Below, piece after piece: positions 1 through 13,200 of a DNA stretch of 64,000 bases. The DNA is from Hippopus hippopus (Eukaryota > Mollusca > Bivalvia > Cardiida > Cardiidae), in the NCBI GenBank assembly GCA_946811185.2, contig OX328111.1, positions 44,008,388 through 44,072,387 of the forward strand, read 5' to 3'. The first letter of the stretch is position 1. Each line of letters begins with the position of its first letter. A model generated the notes under the pieces. That model was not told the DNA's origin, did not search any database, and saw only the letters and a list, made by a program, of their open reading frames with translations. A program made the translations under genes and the position numbers.

Positions 1-1014
1 AAATCTCTCCACAAGGATATTTTTCAGAATTTCCAGCTGCAAGTTGGTTTCATTAGGCAATGCTTTAAAGCCCCAATAGCGGCCAAAAGTAAGTAATGTG
101 GGTGTAAAAATGCATTCAAATTTAAATCATAGCATTTAAAAGTATCGAAATTATTGTGAAGATGACAATCTGTTATTGTACGGTCGGTCGAAGTGTCAGT
201 CGCTGGCAGAAAAATAAATTTTTCAAAAGTAGGTACAAAGTTGCCAAGTGGCTCTATGTTTTGTTTACTGTTTACCTGTTTTCAAACTTCATTTTTCCGC
301 CAGCGACTAAAACTACAATCGACTGTGCAATACCAAGTTGTCATCTACACAATAGTTTCAATATCCGCGATATGGCATGAACATTTCTGGTTCAAATCCA
401 GGGACCTGTATCCGACAACTGTTTTAAATTGCAATATCAGTCTAACTTTAGATTTAGAAAGTGACGTAATATCCAATTATCTTAACCGTTTTGTTTACCC
501 AATCAAAACTTTCGTTACTTTCTTATTTATGAAATAACCGAGAATTAGACTAGGCATGTTATTTACCTTTTACGAAACGACAATTGTTTGGATTTGTCGA
601 ATTTCAAAGTATTTGCAGACGACGAATTACTGTACACGTGGATGTATACGCGTGTTGAAAAATTTGCGGGTTACCGATTACGGACATTTTGCGTTGGGAC
701 ATGTTTGCCAATTCAAGACACTCATTATATGTTAGTATATTTGTGGTAAAATACACGAACAGAAAAGTTTGCGAATTTTTCAAATTCGCGAAATCTCAAA
801 AGTTTTCACGTCGTAAAAAGTTCCAGTTATACAGTATATGTTAAGTGAAGCGACAGGAAACATTATCTGAAAAGGAGAAAATGCTGGTTACCAGCATTTT
901 CTCCTTTTTCCACAATGTTTTCTAAACCGTTCTCTGCTGGAGTCGTTAAAACTCGAAATTAAGCGCTAAAAGGGTAAAGAATTGTCGGAGAAGACAAGTC
1001 TCGAAGCCTCGGCT
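1..1014. other. Downstream flank of the SLC5 gene
   Basis: No gene recognised. It holds a diverged family A MITE (about 560-980) and otherwise unremarkable AT-rich sequence. The transporter's 3' UTR must lie in its right part. Confidence 0.6.
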
Positions 1015-1247
1015 TCAGTTGTCCGGCTCATAACGCCAAAAAGACCAAAAGAAATACAAGAACACCCCAATAGACAGGATCACAACTAGGCCTATATTGA
1101 GCACGATCTTCGCTGTCTTGTTCTGTTTAAGGGACGCAACCCTTTGCATGTGTTCCGCCATCTTTCTCTCCGCGTCCTCGTCATGTTTTGCTGTGAAGCC
1201 ACAGATGTAGTTGTAGGTCTTTTGTCCACAAGATTCGTTTTCATCTC
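1015..1247 (-). CDS. SLC5 exon 15 (last helix and stop)
   Basis: Encodes an acidic and basic loop ([20 protein letters not shown]) and the final helix [20 protein letters not shown]. It ends WRYEPDN with TGA at 1017-1015. The acceptor is TTATTAG. Confidence 0.88.
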
Positions 1248-4200
1248 CTAATAACGAAATAAAACATATACGCACTGTATATTCTTGGGCCTGTATTTAC
1301 CACCCGTTCTTACAAGAACTCTTTTATTATTACTCTTCAAAATTATCTGAATTTGAAAGTAAGACAACTTCTGAATGGCTATACCAGAAATTGTGTTACT
1401 TTCAAATTTAGAAAATTCTGGAGAATAAGACTACGAATAATCTTAAGAATGGTTGGCGAATAAGGACCCAGGCTTTTCCGAACATGCGAGAACTTAAATC
1501 AGCCATGCTATGTGAAAAGCGAGTTCAATGCACCTGCAAAATGTATCGATTCAGGTCAGCCTGCACACTCCACGCAGGCTGACCTGAGTCGAAAGTTTTT
1601 GCTACTGGTCAATATTCTACATTAAAAGGATCATTCTACCAGATTCAGCCATCTTTCAATCCTTAAGGTGCTTGTTTCCCTTTTTGCGGACAATGTAGAT
1701 CAAGATCAGACTGCACAGAATGTGCAGTCTGATCTTAGATCTAAACTGTCCGTTAGGATGATTTTTTTGTCCGCCATGCGAATTTTGAAATCATAATATT
1801 TGGGTTTTTACTATCAGCTTGAAGATTTTATTTTCTAATTTTATGTAGCAGTGGAAGAGTAAATCCAAAGGAGCTGTGCTTATGATATCTCAGTGGGAGA
1901 TCGACATGTGTAGTATTGTACTATGTACAAAAGAAAATTTCGATTGTTAAAAGAAAGATGGGGAAGGATTAAAGAGGATCAGACAAAATGGATTTTATGG
2001 ATCCATAATTATGTGATACTTGTTTGATATAGTGCATCACGGAGATGTATTATAACCAAAAAAGTAGTCTAATGCATTAGACCCCATTTTGCCAAAGCAT
2101 GGCTTATATTACATGTCAGCTGCAAATAGTTTCATTTTGAAAAAGGCTCAATCTGGTGGTCTAAAAAAAGAGTTAAGAAAACATTAGGTCTTAACTGATA
2201 CATCAAGGCCACCATAAATGTTAGATTAAGGGTTACTGAGCAATGTTAGCCATGAATCATGAATTATTATGATATGAATTATTGTACCCCTATAAACCGG
2301 GACTTCTTAAAAAATATATCGAGAGTATGTGACCTTTAACCCACTGTTATGACCTTGACATTAGAGCCTGGCGTCCAAAACATCTGCTCTGCTCGTATTC
2401 TAATCAAGGGGCACAAATCCGTGATTTTTTTTTTTCAAATCTGACCAGAGATCAGGGTCCATATACACCAACCATTTTTAAGAACATTCTTTGTCTTATC
2501 CTTCAAGATTTTAAAAAATTGAAAGTAACGCAACTTCTGATTGGCTAAACCAAATGGTTTAGCCAATCAGTTTGTTTTAGCCAATCAGAAGTTGTGTGAC
2601 TTTCAACTTTAGGAAATCCTGGAGAATAAGACTGAGAATGTTCTTAAGAATGGTTGGTGAATACAGACACTGGCGCGATAATGATAAAAGTACACACGAC
2701 CTTTGATCTCCCCCCCCCCCCACTGTTACCTTGACCTCGGAGACTGCCTCTGCACATCGTCTAATCGAGATGCACACATGACTGTGTGAAGTACAATCAA
2801 AACCAACCATGTTGTTCGAGAGATGTGGAAAGGACACAATTTAAGACCTTTGAGCCCATGCTGTGACCTTGACCTTATAGACTGGCGTCCAAGACCTCCG
2901 TTCTTATCAAACAAGGGGTTCAAGAAATATAGGGAGGACACGACATTTTTAACAGATGGTCTGAGGGACGGAAAAACAGGGGCATAGAATAGTACGTCTC
3001 TTCGGCAATATGAAAATGGTTTAAAAGAAAGTGACCTGTATTTTTATTATTGACGTCCATATTGGGGTCGCGGAAAACCTTTTTCTCTTCAACAGTGAAA
3101 ACGTGTTTATTGTCATCTCCAGTTGCGGCGATATTTGTAAAACCTTTCGGTTTCTCTTCCTCGTCTTCAATCCAAGGCTCTGAGTGTCGGGTCCAGTAGG
3201 TTGTCCGTGCAAGCTGTGTTAAACAAATGGAAGGTGTAAACTGCTTCTTCTGTGTTATATGTATTGTATATGCTTAAGTTTTAAGTATATATAGAATACA
3301 AGACTGCGAGAGCATATGAATGATGAATCGTAAGGTCTTACAATTCTGAATCTCATTCTTATTTTCGAACCAAAACAAATATTTCTCTGTTTTGAAGAGA
3401 CTATATTTTTTTATTGGCTTGACCATATTGTTTGGCAAACCAGAAACATTTTTTTCTATTATCTAGGATCGAAAGATTTCATCCAAGAACGGATGGTGAA
3501 TACGGCCGAAACTGTCTGTCTGTCTGTTTGCCTGTCTTTCTTTCTGTCTCTCTGTCTCTCTCTCTCTTTGTGTGTGTGTCTGTCTCTATCTTTGTCTCTC
3601 TCTGTATCTCTGTCTGTCTCTGTCTTTTTCTCTGTCTTTGTCTCTCTCTCCCTCTCTCTCTTTTCAGTCTTCATCAAAGAGGGAGAAAGATAGTGATAAA
3701 GAAAAAGATGAAATTTTATTGAAGAAAGAAGCTTTAGGCTTGATAAATTGTTATATAAGAACACGGAAAAACATTAAAAGGTACACCACTTACATATTTC
3801 TCGTGCGGTTTTTCCGTCAGAAGACTTATGATGATAGCTGCAGACGCAGTGAGCAGAGTAATAAATAAGGCGAAGTACATGTAGTGGAAGTTTTTGATAA
3901 TGGCGGGTCTTGGATCTTCCTCATCACAACCTCCACTGTCGTTGTAGACAAACACCAGAATCATACGGGTGATCCCCGTCACAAAGGCCAACATTAGGGA
4001 CCAAAAGGCGCCCTACAACAAAGAAGTATGCCATGCTCTCGGAAAAGAGGACTAAATGCATTTGCGAAAAGTATCGACCCAGGTCAGCCTGCGCACTACG
4101 CGCAGGCTAACCTGGACCGAACTTTTCGTTCATGGTCAATTTTCTGTATGTCCAAGAACCATTCTACCTCATGATCGAGTCGGTTGTTGAGAAAAGTCGC

Positions 4201-7200
4201 TATTATGGATCCATTAGTATGTGATGACTTGCTTAGCATCATGGATCACAGAGATGCATTAAGCCCCCTTTTGCCAGAGCGTTGCTCAAATGTTTGTGAG
4301 AAACACCACAACCATATGGGTGACCCCCAATCATGAAGGCCAACATTAAAGACCGAAAGGCTCCCTACAGCAAAGAAATGTGAATAAATCATAAAACATT
4401 GATATTCTTATATTCCCTCGCCCTGTTCACGTAGACAAACACAAGAATCATACGGCTGAGCCCAGTGACGAGGGCCAACATCGGAGACCAGTGGGCGCAT
4501 TACAGCAGAAAAAATATGAATAGATTACTAGGCCTATAGTTTTCGCTTTTTACCAAATGCATACCACGACATCTACAGTTTGTGTTTATTAATAGGTTTA
4601 GATATAAGCCATGCTCCAGGGAAAGGAGTTTTAACCCTTTACCAAACAATCCTTGGTTTTCACGACCCTGGGAAGGAAGGCCTTTTAAAACATTGTGGGA
4701 AAAGGAGAAAATGCTGGTAACCAGCATTTTCTCCTTTTCCCACAATGTTTTCTACTCCGTCAAAGACAGAAATCATCATCTGAGCTACATTTAAATTGTT
4801 GACTGCAAATGTTTTCAATTCGGTCCGGTACAAAATTTAGTCGTTTTGTAAAGGGTTAATTCACCTGCAAAAAGTTTTGACACATGTCAGCCATGGGCCG
4901 AAACTTTTTGCTAATTGCAAATTTTCTCCATGTCAAAGGAACAGTCTACTTCATAATTCAAGTGGTTGTAAATAAATGGATATCATATCCATAATTATGT
5001 GATAACATGGTTGGTGTAATGCATCGCTGAGATGCAATAGCCCTCTTTTTGCCAGAGCATGACTCATACATATCAGACATCAAAGACAATGCAAGCTTAT
5101 CTTGAATCTGGATCAAGATCATCCTTGGGTATGCATTGTCTTAGTCTACAATGTGTAAAATCCGTTTATGTAGATGGCTAAGCTCTGTGCAGTCTGATCT
5201 TGATCTTCACTATCCGGAAAAACAACTTTAATTGATTCCAGTTCCTTAAGGTTTAGCAACATTTCCCAGCCATACCTGCTCGTTAACTCTGGGTACCAAA
5301 ACTGCCAACAAAAATACGGCAGCGAACGGGGGAGCCAAATAGTTCGTGATTTCCTGTATGTAAATAAATATTTGTCCTCCTTGCATCTCCTTGACAACAG
5401 GAACCCACGCAATAGACACGCCCACCATTACCAGGATAAATATCCTGAAAATGCGAAAAGTAGTTAAGAATCAAAGTAACATAATTATTAGATCTTCTCA
5501 ATATTTCACCATTTGTTACATCTGATTTATTCAAAATTTTACTGCTACATGTATGTGGTCGAAACACAGTCAGCTGTAAGATGCTGTATTGGCAACTTTG
5601 TTGCCACAACTTTAATGTTTCCAACAATAGACGCAACGTTTGGACATCTCTCGTTACAACGTTTTGGCCCCTTGGCTGCTAAGCGCGACTCTCTGACCTT
5701 TTGCGGACAGTGTAGATTAAGATCAGACTGCACATAACGTGCAGTCTGATCTTTAATCTACACTGACCGATGAGGAGCTATTTTTCCCCCAAAAAATTAA
5801 GTTTGAAGTTGCATTATTCGGTTTTTTTACTACAGGCTTGAAAATTTAATTTAACTTATCTAGCGGGATAAGGGTTAACAGGTTTTCAGTTACTTCACGT
5901 CATACTGACCACTTACGACTATTCTGATGGTTTCTTACAAATATTACGAATACCTGTCCTTTAAACTGACTGGGCTTTTTTCCACATAAACAGACTGGTT
6001 TTAGAGTGTAGCTGGAATCCCGTTCGAACATGTAAAGAAGAAACGAGAAAAGGACTCTCACTTTACCTTCCAACAATCATGAGTTCCTTCTGTGAACAGT
6101 TCTTTCTGATGCGCTGGTAGATGTCCACAGTAAACAGTGTACTGGCACTGTTAAAGATCGAGTCAAGGTCACTCATTAAAGCTGCTATCATGACCGCCAT
6201 CATCAAGCCTCGTAAGCCTAGGCAAGACAGAAATAATACAAACCTGTCAAAGTGCTTTTTTTTCCCAACTATTTTACCTTTATTTTCATTTGCATATCTT
6301 GAGTATCCTATTCCATGTTTAAAATTCTCTAGTAAAATAATAGCAATATTCGTTGTCGCCTCGAGCCGAAGGCGAGATGGCGATATGATTCGCTACAGCC
6401 GTGAACAAGTTTCCAAGTACCCTGCCACCTGACCGTACAACGAATTTGTTATACTTCAAAGTTTTACCATTCCAACGTGTATTCAGCGAAATTACCCCGT
6501 TTTATGTTCTCACAAATTGAGTACACTGATAACATAAATTTCCTTTCTGTGTGCCCCAATTCAATGAAAACTGACGTCACTGAAACCTTGGTAAAACGTA
6601 CATAAACTTGATGATGTCACTGCGATAGACATTCAACGTATTTTTATTCAACCATGCATTTAAACAACTTCAATGTAAGTAACTATGTATTTTAATGATT
6701 TGTTGGTAAAAGTATACAACCATTAGTTGCCTCAAACGACCATTAGGTTATCCTTTTGACGTTACAATGTATGAGTTTCGACACTTCACAGTTTGCTTAC
6801 CTGACGAAGGGATGACGTTTTAACCCCGTATATTTGTTTAAGAATGAAAACAAATGATAATACATGTAAAGTTCTATATTCATTTATTTTGAAAAATAAT
6901 CTATTCTTTCCGTTTCAAAGACAACTGTAAAGGGAAACTGGCAGGCTACTCAGTATGTTTGTCTTGTGGGCGGCTCGTATCGGTCGGCGCCGCCATTTCG
7001 GATATTGTGTTTAAAGTGTAGTCATGTATACGGGGCTCCCAATAGGGAAAGTGCTTTTACCTTGATTTTGCCAGTGTACATGACTGTATGTACGGGGTAT
7101 TATCCAATCAGATCGCGAAAAATTTCTTTGCAGTATAATAAAATTACATGTACCTCCTTTGCAGGAAATTGACCGATAGCAAAAGGTTTCGACCTAGATA

Positions 7201-10200
7201 GCCTGCATGCACTGTTCAGGCTGACCTGGGCCAATACTTACACAATAAAATTTTCAACATATGTCAGCCTGTTCAGTTCGTGCAGGCTGATATAGGTAGA
7301 AACGTTTTGCTTTTAGCGAATTTTCTGCAGGTAAAAGGGACATTTTACCTTCTGATTCAGGTGGTTGTCATACAAATGGAACTTATGGATCTATAATCAT
7401 GTAATTAATTCCTTAGTATAATGCATCACGGAGATGCACTTGACCCCCTTTTATTTGAGCGCTGCTCAATTATGGATCCATAAAATCCGTTTTGTCTAAC
7501 GTCTGATTGAAGCATGAGACAAAATGCTCCGTAAACATGCTGAAAATTCATACAGAGCAAAAAGTTTCGACCCATATCAGCCTGCGCGGACTGAACAGTC
7601 TGACCTATGTAGATACTTTTTACAGATGCATTCAACCCTCATTTCACAGAGTATGGCTGATATTTAAAATAAAGGTCCCACTCACATGAATATTTATGTA
7701 AGTAAATTTACCTATGGTGTCATGTGAATGCATAAACTTACGTCAGTATAAATTCTTCTTGAGTAAATTTAGGTAAGTGAAAACACGGTACTTTGATAAG
7801 GATATGTGATTAAAGCCGCGGTAAGCAAGCCAAGCCGAGGTAGCGCAATCAGTAGCGTGCAGGGCTTGAAAACGGTGGTTTGGTGGTTCGAATCCCCAGC
7901 TCGGCTAATTCCTTCCCCGAGGATTGATGATCGTCATTGTGACAGGATTATTTTCTTTCACACCGTTGATCATCGATCGATGTATCTATCAATGTATCAA
8001 TCAGGATAAGCAAAAAAAGACTAAACATTACCATCCGGCATGAGCCCCAGGACAAGTCGTGGATAAGCTATACTGGTACAACCTGCCGATGTCTGGCACA
8101 CGTAATCACAGATATCTGGATCGACACAAGCCACCTCATCTGTCAAAAGAAAGTTAACGAATGTGGAATGCCTGCGTACGCCGGAATGCAATTCGATTCA
8201 CTAAGTTACTTTTCTAAAAATTCCAAGATTGTATTGGTGATAGGACAGAAACTTATCGCATAGTGTGAGTCATACTAGGATAATACATGTAGATATCGAA
8301 ATCATAATAATAAAAAAGAACGAAAAAATAAAATTAGGTTTAGGCTCAAAGTCCTATCGTAGGACCAATTTCGACTCATAAAAATAATGAAAAAATGTCA
8401 GGCTATTCCGCAAAAAATCCACATTATTTAGTAGAATGTTTAAGGTTTTTACCACAAGGTTTGCGTTTAAATTGATAAAATTTTTTAATGTTATCATGCT
8501 GAACAGAATGACGTTTTACCGTTCATGATTTTTTTTATAACAATTAATGTCCTTGTACCAGTTACAGTAATCATCATCTATAGAATTTATTGAACTTACA
8601 AGTTGTTATGTTCTTTTGCTTGTTGTTGTTTTCAGTTTATGCGATAGAATATGGCAGGTAACAGAAGGAATTTTTCAAGCCATAAAGCTATATACATTCA
8701 TACGAGTCGCACCCTGTGAAAAAAACGGTTTAACCCTTTACCACACGACAAATTTTAGACCTGTCCGAATTGAAAGCATTTGCAGATGACAGTTTCAATG
8801 TGGCGCATATGAAATGATTTTTCTTGGATAGGGTAGAAAACATTGTGGGAAAAGGAGAAAATGCTGGTAACCAGCATTTTCTCCTTTTCCCACAATGTTT
8901 TCAAAAGCCTTCTCTATCAGGGGTGTTAAAAGTCGTCATTGTGTGGTAAAGGGTTAATGCATCTGCAAAAAGTATCGACCCAGGTCAGTGTGCGTTGTCC
9001 GCGCAGGCTGGCCTGGGTCAAAATTATTTTCTATACAGCATTTTTTTGCATGTCAAAGGATAAGCCTACATATAATTCAGTTGGTTTTTAGACAAAATGG
9101 ATTTTATAGATCCATAATTATATAATGATTTGCTTGGTATAAGGCAGCAAGCAGATGCATTAAATACCCTTTTCCAAGAACAAGGCTCATGCATACTTGT
9201 GTTTCTTATTGTTTATTGTTATTATCTATAATTTGTCATGTACCGGTACCACATAAATAAAAGTACTATTACATTGTTTCTGCTTACCTGGATAGAGAAT
9301 TCTACTGATCATCCCTGGCATTGTCATCATAAATAAAGGTAGGATTTTGATAAAGCCGGCCATTAGTGTGGCACCTTGAGCATGAGATAGACTTTTGGCT
9401 GCTAACAGTCTTTGGACTATAACCTGGAAACGAAAACATTTTTCTCTTTATCACGTATGATATGGAATATTTTGTATTTTTGTATTTGCACTTTTATCGG
9501 GGAGGGGGGGGGGGAGAAAGGTAGTCTGAGTCGATGTATCCAATTGCCATGTTTGATTTTCATGCTTGTGCGAGGACTGTCCCGCAAGTTTTTAGTATTT
9601 ATTTCTATATCTCAACTACGATTTGATTTTTGTTCGACAATAAAACACATACAGATATACAGATGAATCACTCATCATCTAACAGCCTTTTGCGTACAAA
9701 TATATTTCTTATTTATGGTTTCTTGACAGAAAACTTAAGAAAAATGAAGGCTGTAGGGAAAATACAGCCATAGTCAGGTTTCGTACGATCAAGTGTCACC
9801 CAATAACCGCTAGGTACACTAAATGGAAGTATCCAGTTCATGGTTAAGACCAACTAATTGCCATTTCAATGTTATTTTGGCCGGAGAAATCTCACCGTAT
9901 CAGACAATGTAGATTCAAGATCAGACTGCACTTTTTGTGCAGTCTGATCTTGAATCTACACTGTCTGAAAAAACAAGTCACGTTAAAGTTTGAAACTGTC
10001 CTCACCTGATCTGCACACCAATACCAGATGGATCCCGGTGTTTGGCCAAGAAGAAAACCAGCCCAAGGCATATAATCATCGTCTGCTTCACGAAGCATTC
10101 TAAAAGCATTTTTGTCTGCTTCGTGACACGTGCTGTTGGGCAGACGGTAGAGTTCCTGCGTTGTTGCATTCGGGTACTTTCGGACGAGACCGTCGTAACC

Positions 10201-13200
10201 TCCGATTTCTTTGAAACCTGTTTATGATTTAATATATTTTTACATCGGTATTTGCCAGGTTTTTTCTAGAAGTCATCGTTCGCTAACTTGTGTAGGGTTT
10301 AAATGTAAATGACCTTATTAAGATGGTAATATCTGATCTGGGAAGGACATACAGACAGACTAAGGGACCCCAAAAATATTTACTATCCCAAAAGCATCAG
10401 CCACAACAAATTTCCAAGAAGTAAACAAGCCAAATAGGTCTACGACAAATTCCAGCTAGATCACTGAATGCCGTGGACAGTATGCGAAAGTTTTTAGAAT
10501 ATCTACGAATAGCCTTTCCAGTAGAACTGGCATTAGAAAACTCTGGACATGGGAAAACACGGAACGATCCACAACAAGAGAGTCAGTATAAACTCATCTC
10601 ACAACCTACACGGCTAACTGCAGACAAATACTTTTGTCTTGTAGACCACTGGTGAAAACACTCGTGATGAGCAATTTCTCAGCATTCACTTTGCGCCCCC
10701 CCCTCCTCCTTCCCCAGTAATAAGTACCTGTTTTTCAGAAATTATCGATTGTAAACTCTTTGTTTGAATCAACTTATCCTGACCAAATGATAGTTGGTTT
10801 AACAACAAACTAAATCAAAATAGAAGTCTCTCTTACTCATTCCCATCAGTAGCAGTCCACCTGAGACCATCAATGTAGCCTGTAATGTGTCTGTATAGAT
10901 GACAGCTGTCAGTCCCCCTGGAAGGTAGAAAACCTTTTTAATACTGCAGAAAAATCCTGAATTATTCGATTTCGTACCACGTGATCATTCGAAAATATTA
11001 CTTCATTCCGTGGCCATAGAATTTATGAGATGTGAAATGTAATTGTTAAACTGTTTACAAAATGATACTGAGTTTTAACGACCCTGTGCAAAAAGGCCTG
11101 GTAATCAACATTTTCTCCCTTTCCCCAAATGTTTTCTATCCTTTCAATATTGAAGAGGTGTATGGCATACGATGGGTAGCTAATTGTTTAGTCTTACTCT
11201 CTCAATCGTCTAGAAATAATTGACTTAAACATTTTATGTTGTAGAATTAATTACTTTTCTTGCACAGATAATTTAACAGAATACCTGATATACCTGTTTA
11301 TTCGTGCATGTATATTCAGCATTTTCGATATATCTACAGTTGACTATCTTCGAATTTAAACCATATTTAGAACAAAAGCATTGATAATTACAAGAAAGGT
11401 ATATTAAATCGTCACAAGGGTATGTGTTACCTGCCATGGTTAGAAGACCTGTTATAACCACAAGGATAAATATACACAAGTACAAATTCCACCGTAAAGA
11501 TTGCTGGATGAATAGTGCTCCTGTGTACAAGTCACCCTGTGTAAAATAAATAGATAAATAAACAAATACATAAAAATAAATAAATAAATAAACGAACGAA
11601 CAAATAATGATAATAATAATAATAATAATAAATATAGGTAGTTAAAGGGAGCTATTTAAATTTTTATGATCTCGACAAAATTTGAAAATAATTTATCGCC
11701 GAATAAAGTAAACCGATAGTTAGCAAATTCTCAGTACAGAGAAGAGACAAAATTGAAAGAAGAAGAAAACTTTACTTACGATGTAGTGCGTGTAAGGAGA
11801 ATTTTGTCTGACATACTACAATTTTCCTTATAAAACAGTATAATAGGACTTGTGTCAAATAAACGAAAACTACACACTTTTACTTGGCAGGAAACAGTAA
11901 GAAGGTAAGAGGCGTGCTTGACGATGTTCTATAGCACAAAAATCAAGCATCAGCTTCAGATCATACATACCGAGCATTTTGTAAAAATGTACAGAATAAG
12001 GGAGAGAACTGCGAAGTACACTCTTAGTCGAGTTCCACCAAAGCGCTTTGTCAGGTACTGAGGCATGGTATATGTCTGAAATGGAAACATTCATGTGATA
12101 TTTGCAAAATGAGCCATGTGTTATCTGCAAAACGAGTCATGTGTTATCTGCAAAGGGAGTCATGTGATATCTGCAAAGACGGTTATGTGATATCTGCAAA
12201 AAGAGTCATGTGTTATCTGCAAAAAAACAGTCATGTGATATCTGGAAAAAGAAGTCATGTTAGCGTAATATTAAAGAAAAAAAAGGGGAACTTTAAATGA
12301 ATGTAGGGTAACAGTGATATAATGACCATTCCAAACAAAGCGTTTATGTACATACCACCTTTATGTGAACATTTTCATGTCGTATTGAGTAGGTAAGAAG
12401 AGTACCAAAAAAGACAAACAGTAAACCGCCTTTCCTTTGGTAATGCTGCTTGAAAAATCGTCTTTTTATTTTAATTCAGCACTTTGCCCCTTTTAACCCT
12501 ATCACCACATGATCAAGAGTTTTAACTCCTATGCCAGAGAAGTCTTTAAAAAAACATTGTGCGAAAAGGAGAAAATGCTGGTAACCAGCATTTTCTCCTT
12601 TTCACACAATGTTTTCTTACTTTTCATGGGAAAAACATTCAATAGGACCATATTTGATTTTTCGTTTGCAAATGCTTTCAATTTTGACCGGTCAAAAATT
12701 TTGTTGTTTGGTAAAGAGTTGTATATTTTCAACCGTAACGGTGACAGCTCAATTAGTAATATCTTTCCAAGAATTCACAAAGACAGGGATAAAGCTCCGT
12801 ATTGCCATTCAAAAGGATATTTCCACGTGATCATAGATTCCAGCCCGGATCGAACCTGGATTTCGTGAATACAAATCCGACATCTTAATCACTGATCCAA
12901 GAACAGTCCCGAAACAAAAGCCCTTAATTCCCACCTCAATAAAGAAAAGGGAAACAACGCCTTTAAAATCTGAACCGGTCACTGAAACCATAAAAGCGGT
13001 GTAAAGTCTTCTGTATAAATACACCAAATCGACTTAAAAGGCTTCAAGAAGTATGACAGCTTTTTATAGACTCTAGTGTATGTAACTGAACTATGCTCTG
13101 TGCAAAGGGAGTTTAATGCACCTGCAAAAAGTATCAACACAGATCAGTCTGCGCATTTCGTGCAGGCTAACCATGGTCGAAATTTTTCGCTTTCAGTCAA

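Noticed and set aside
859..926. Recurring palindromes as a CRISPR array or bacterial regulatory repeats
   Set aside because: They are dispersed at irregular distances with MITE-like borders in an animal genome.
3432..3868. Overlapping open frames on both strands around 3.5 kb
   Set aside because: Low-complexity product of the CTGT/CT microsatellite.
7834..7906. Possible functional tRNA genes (also at 20671, 29414 and 62020)
   Set aside because: Box A and B are present but the cloverleaf middle is distorted and each is joined to a SINE body and tail.
12109..12300. 63-codon repetitive frame
   Set aside because: Translation of a minisatellite.
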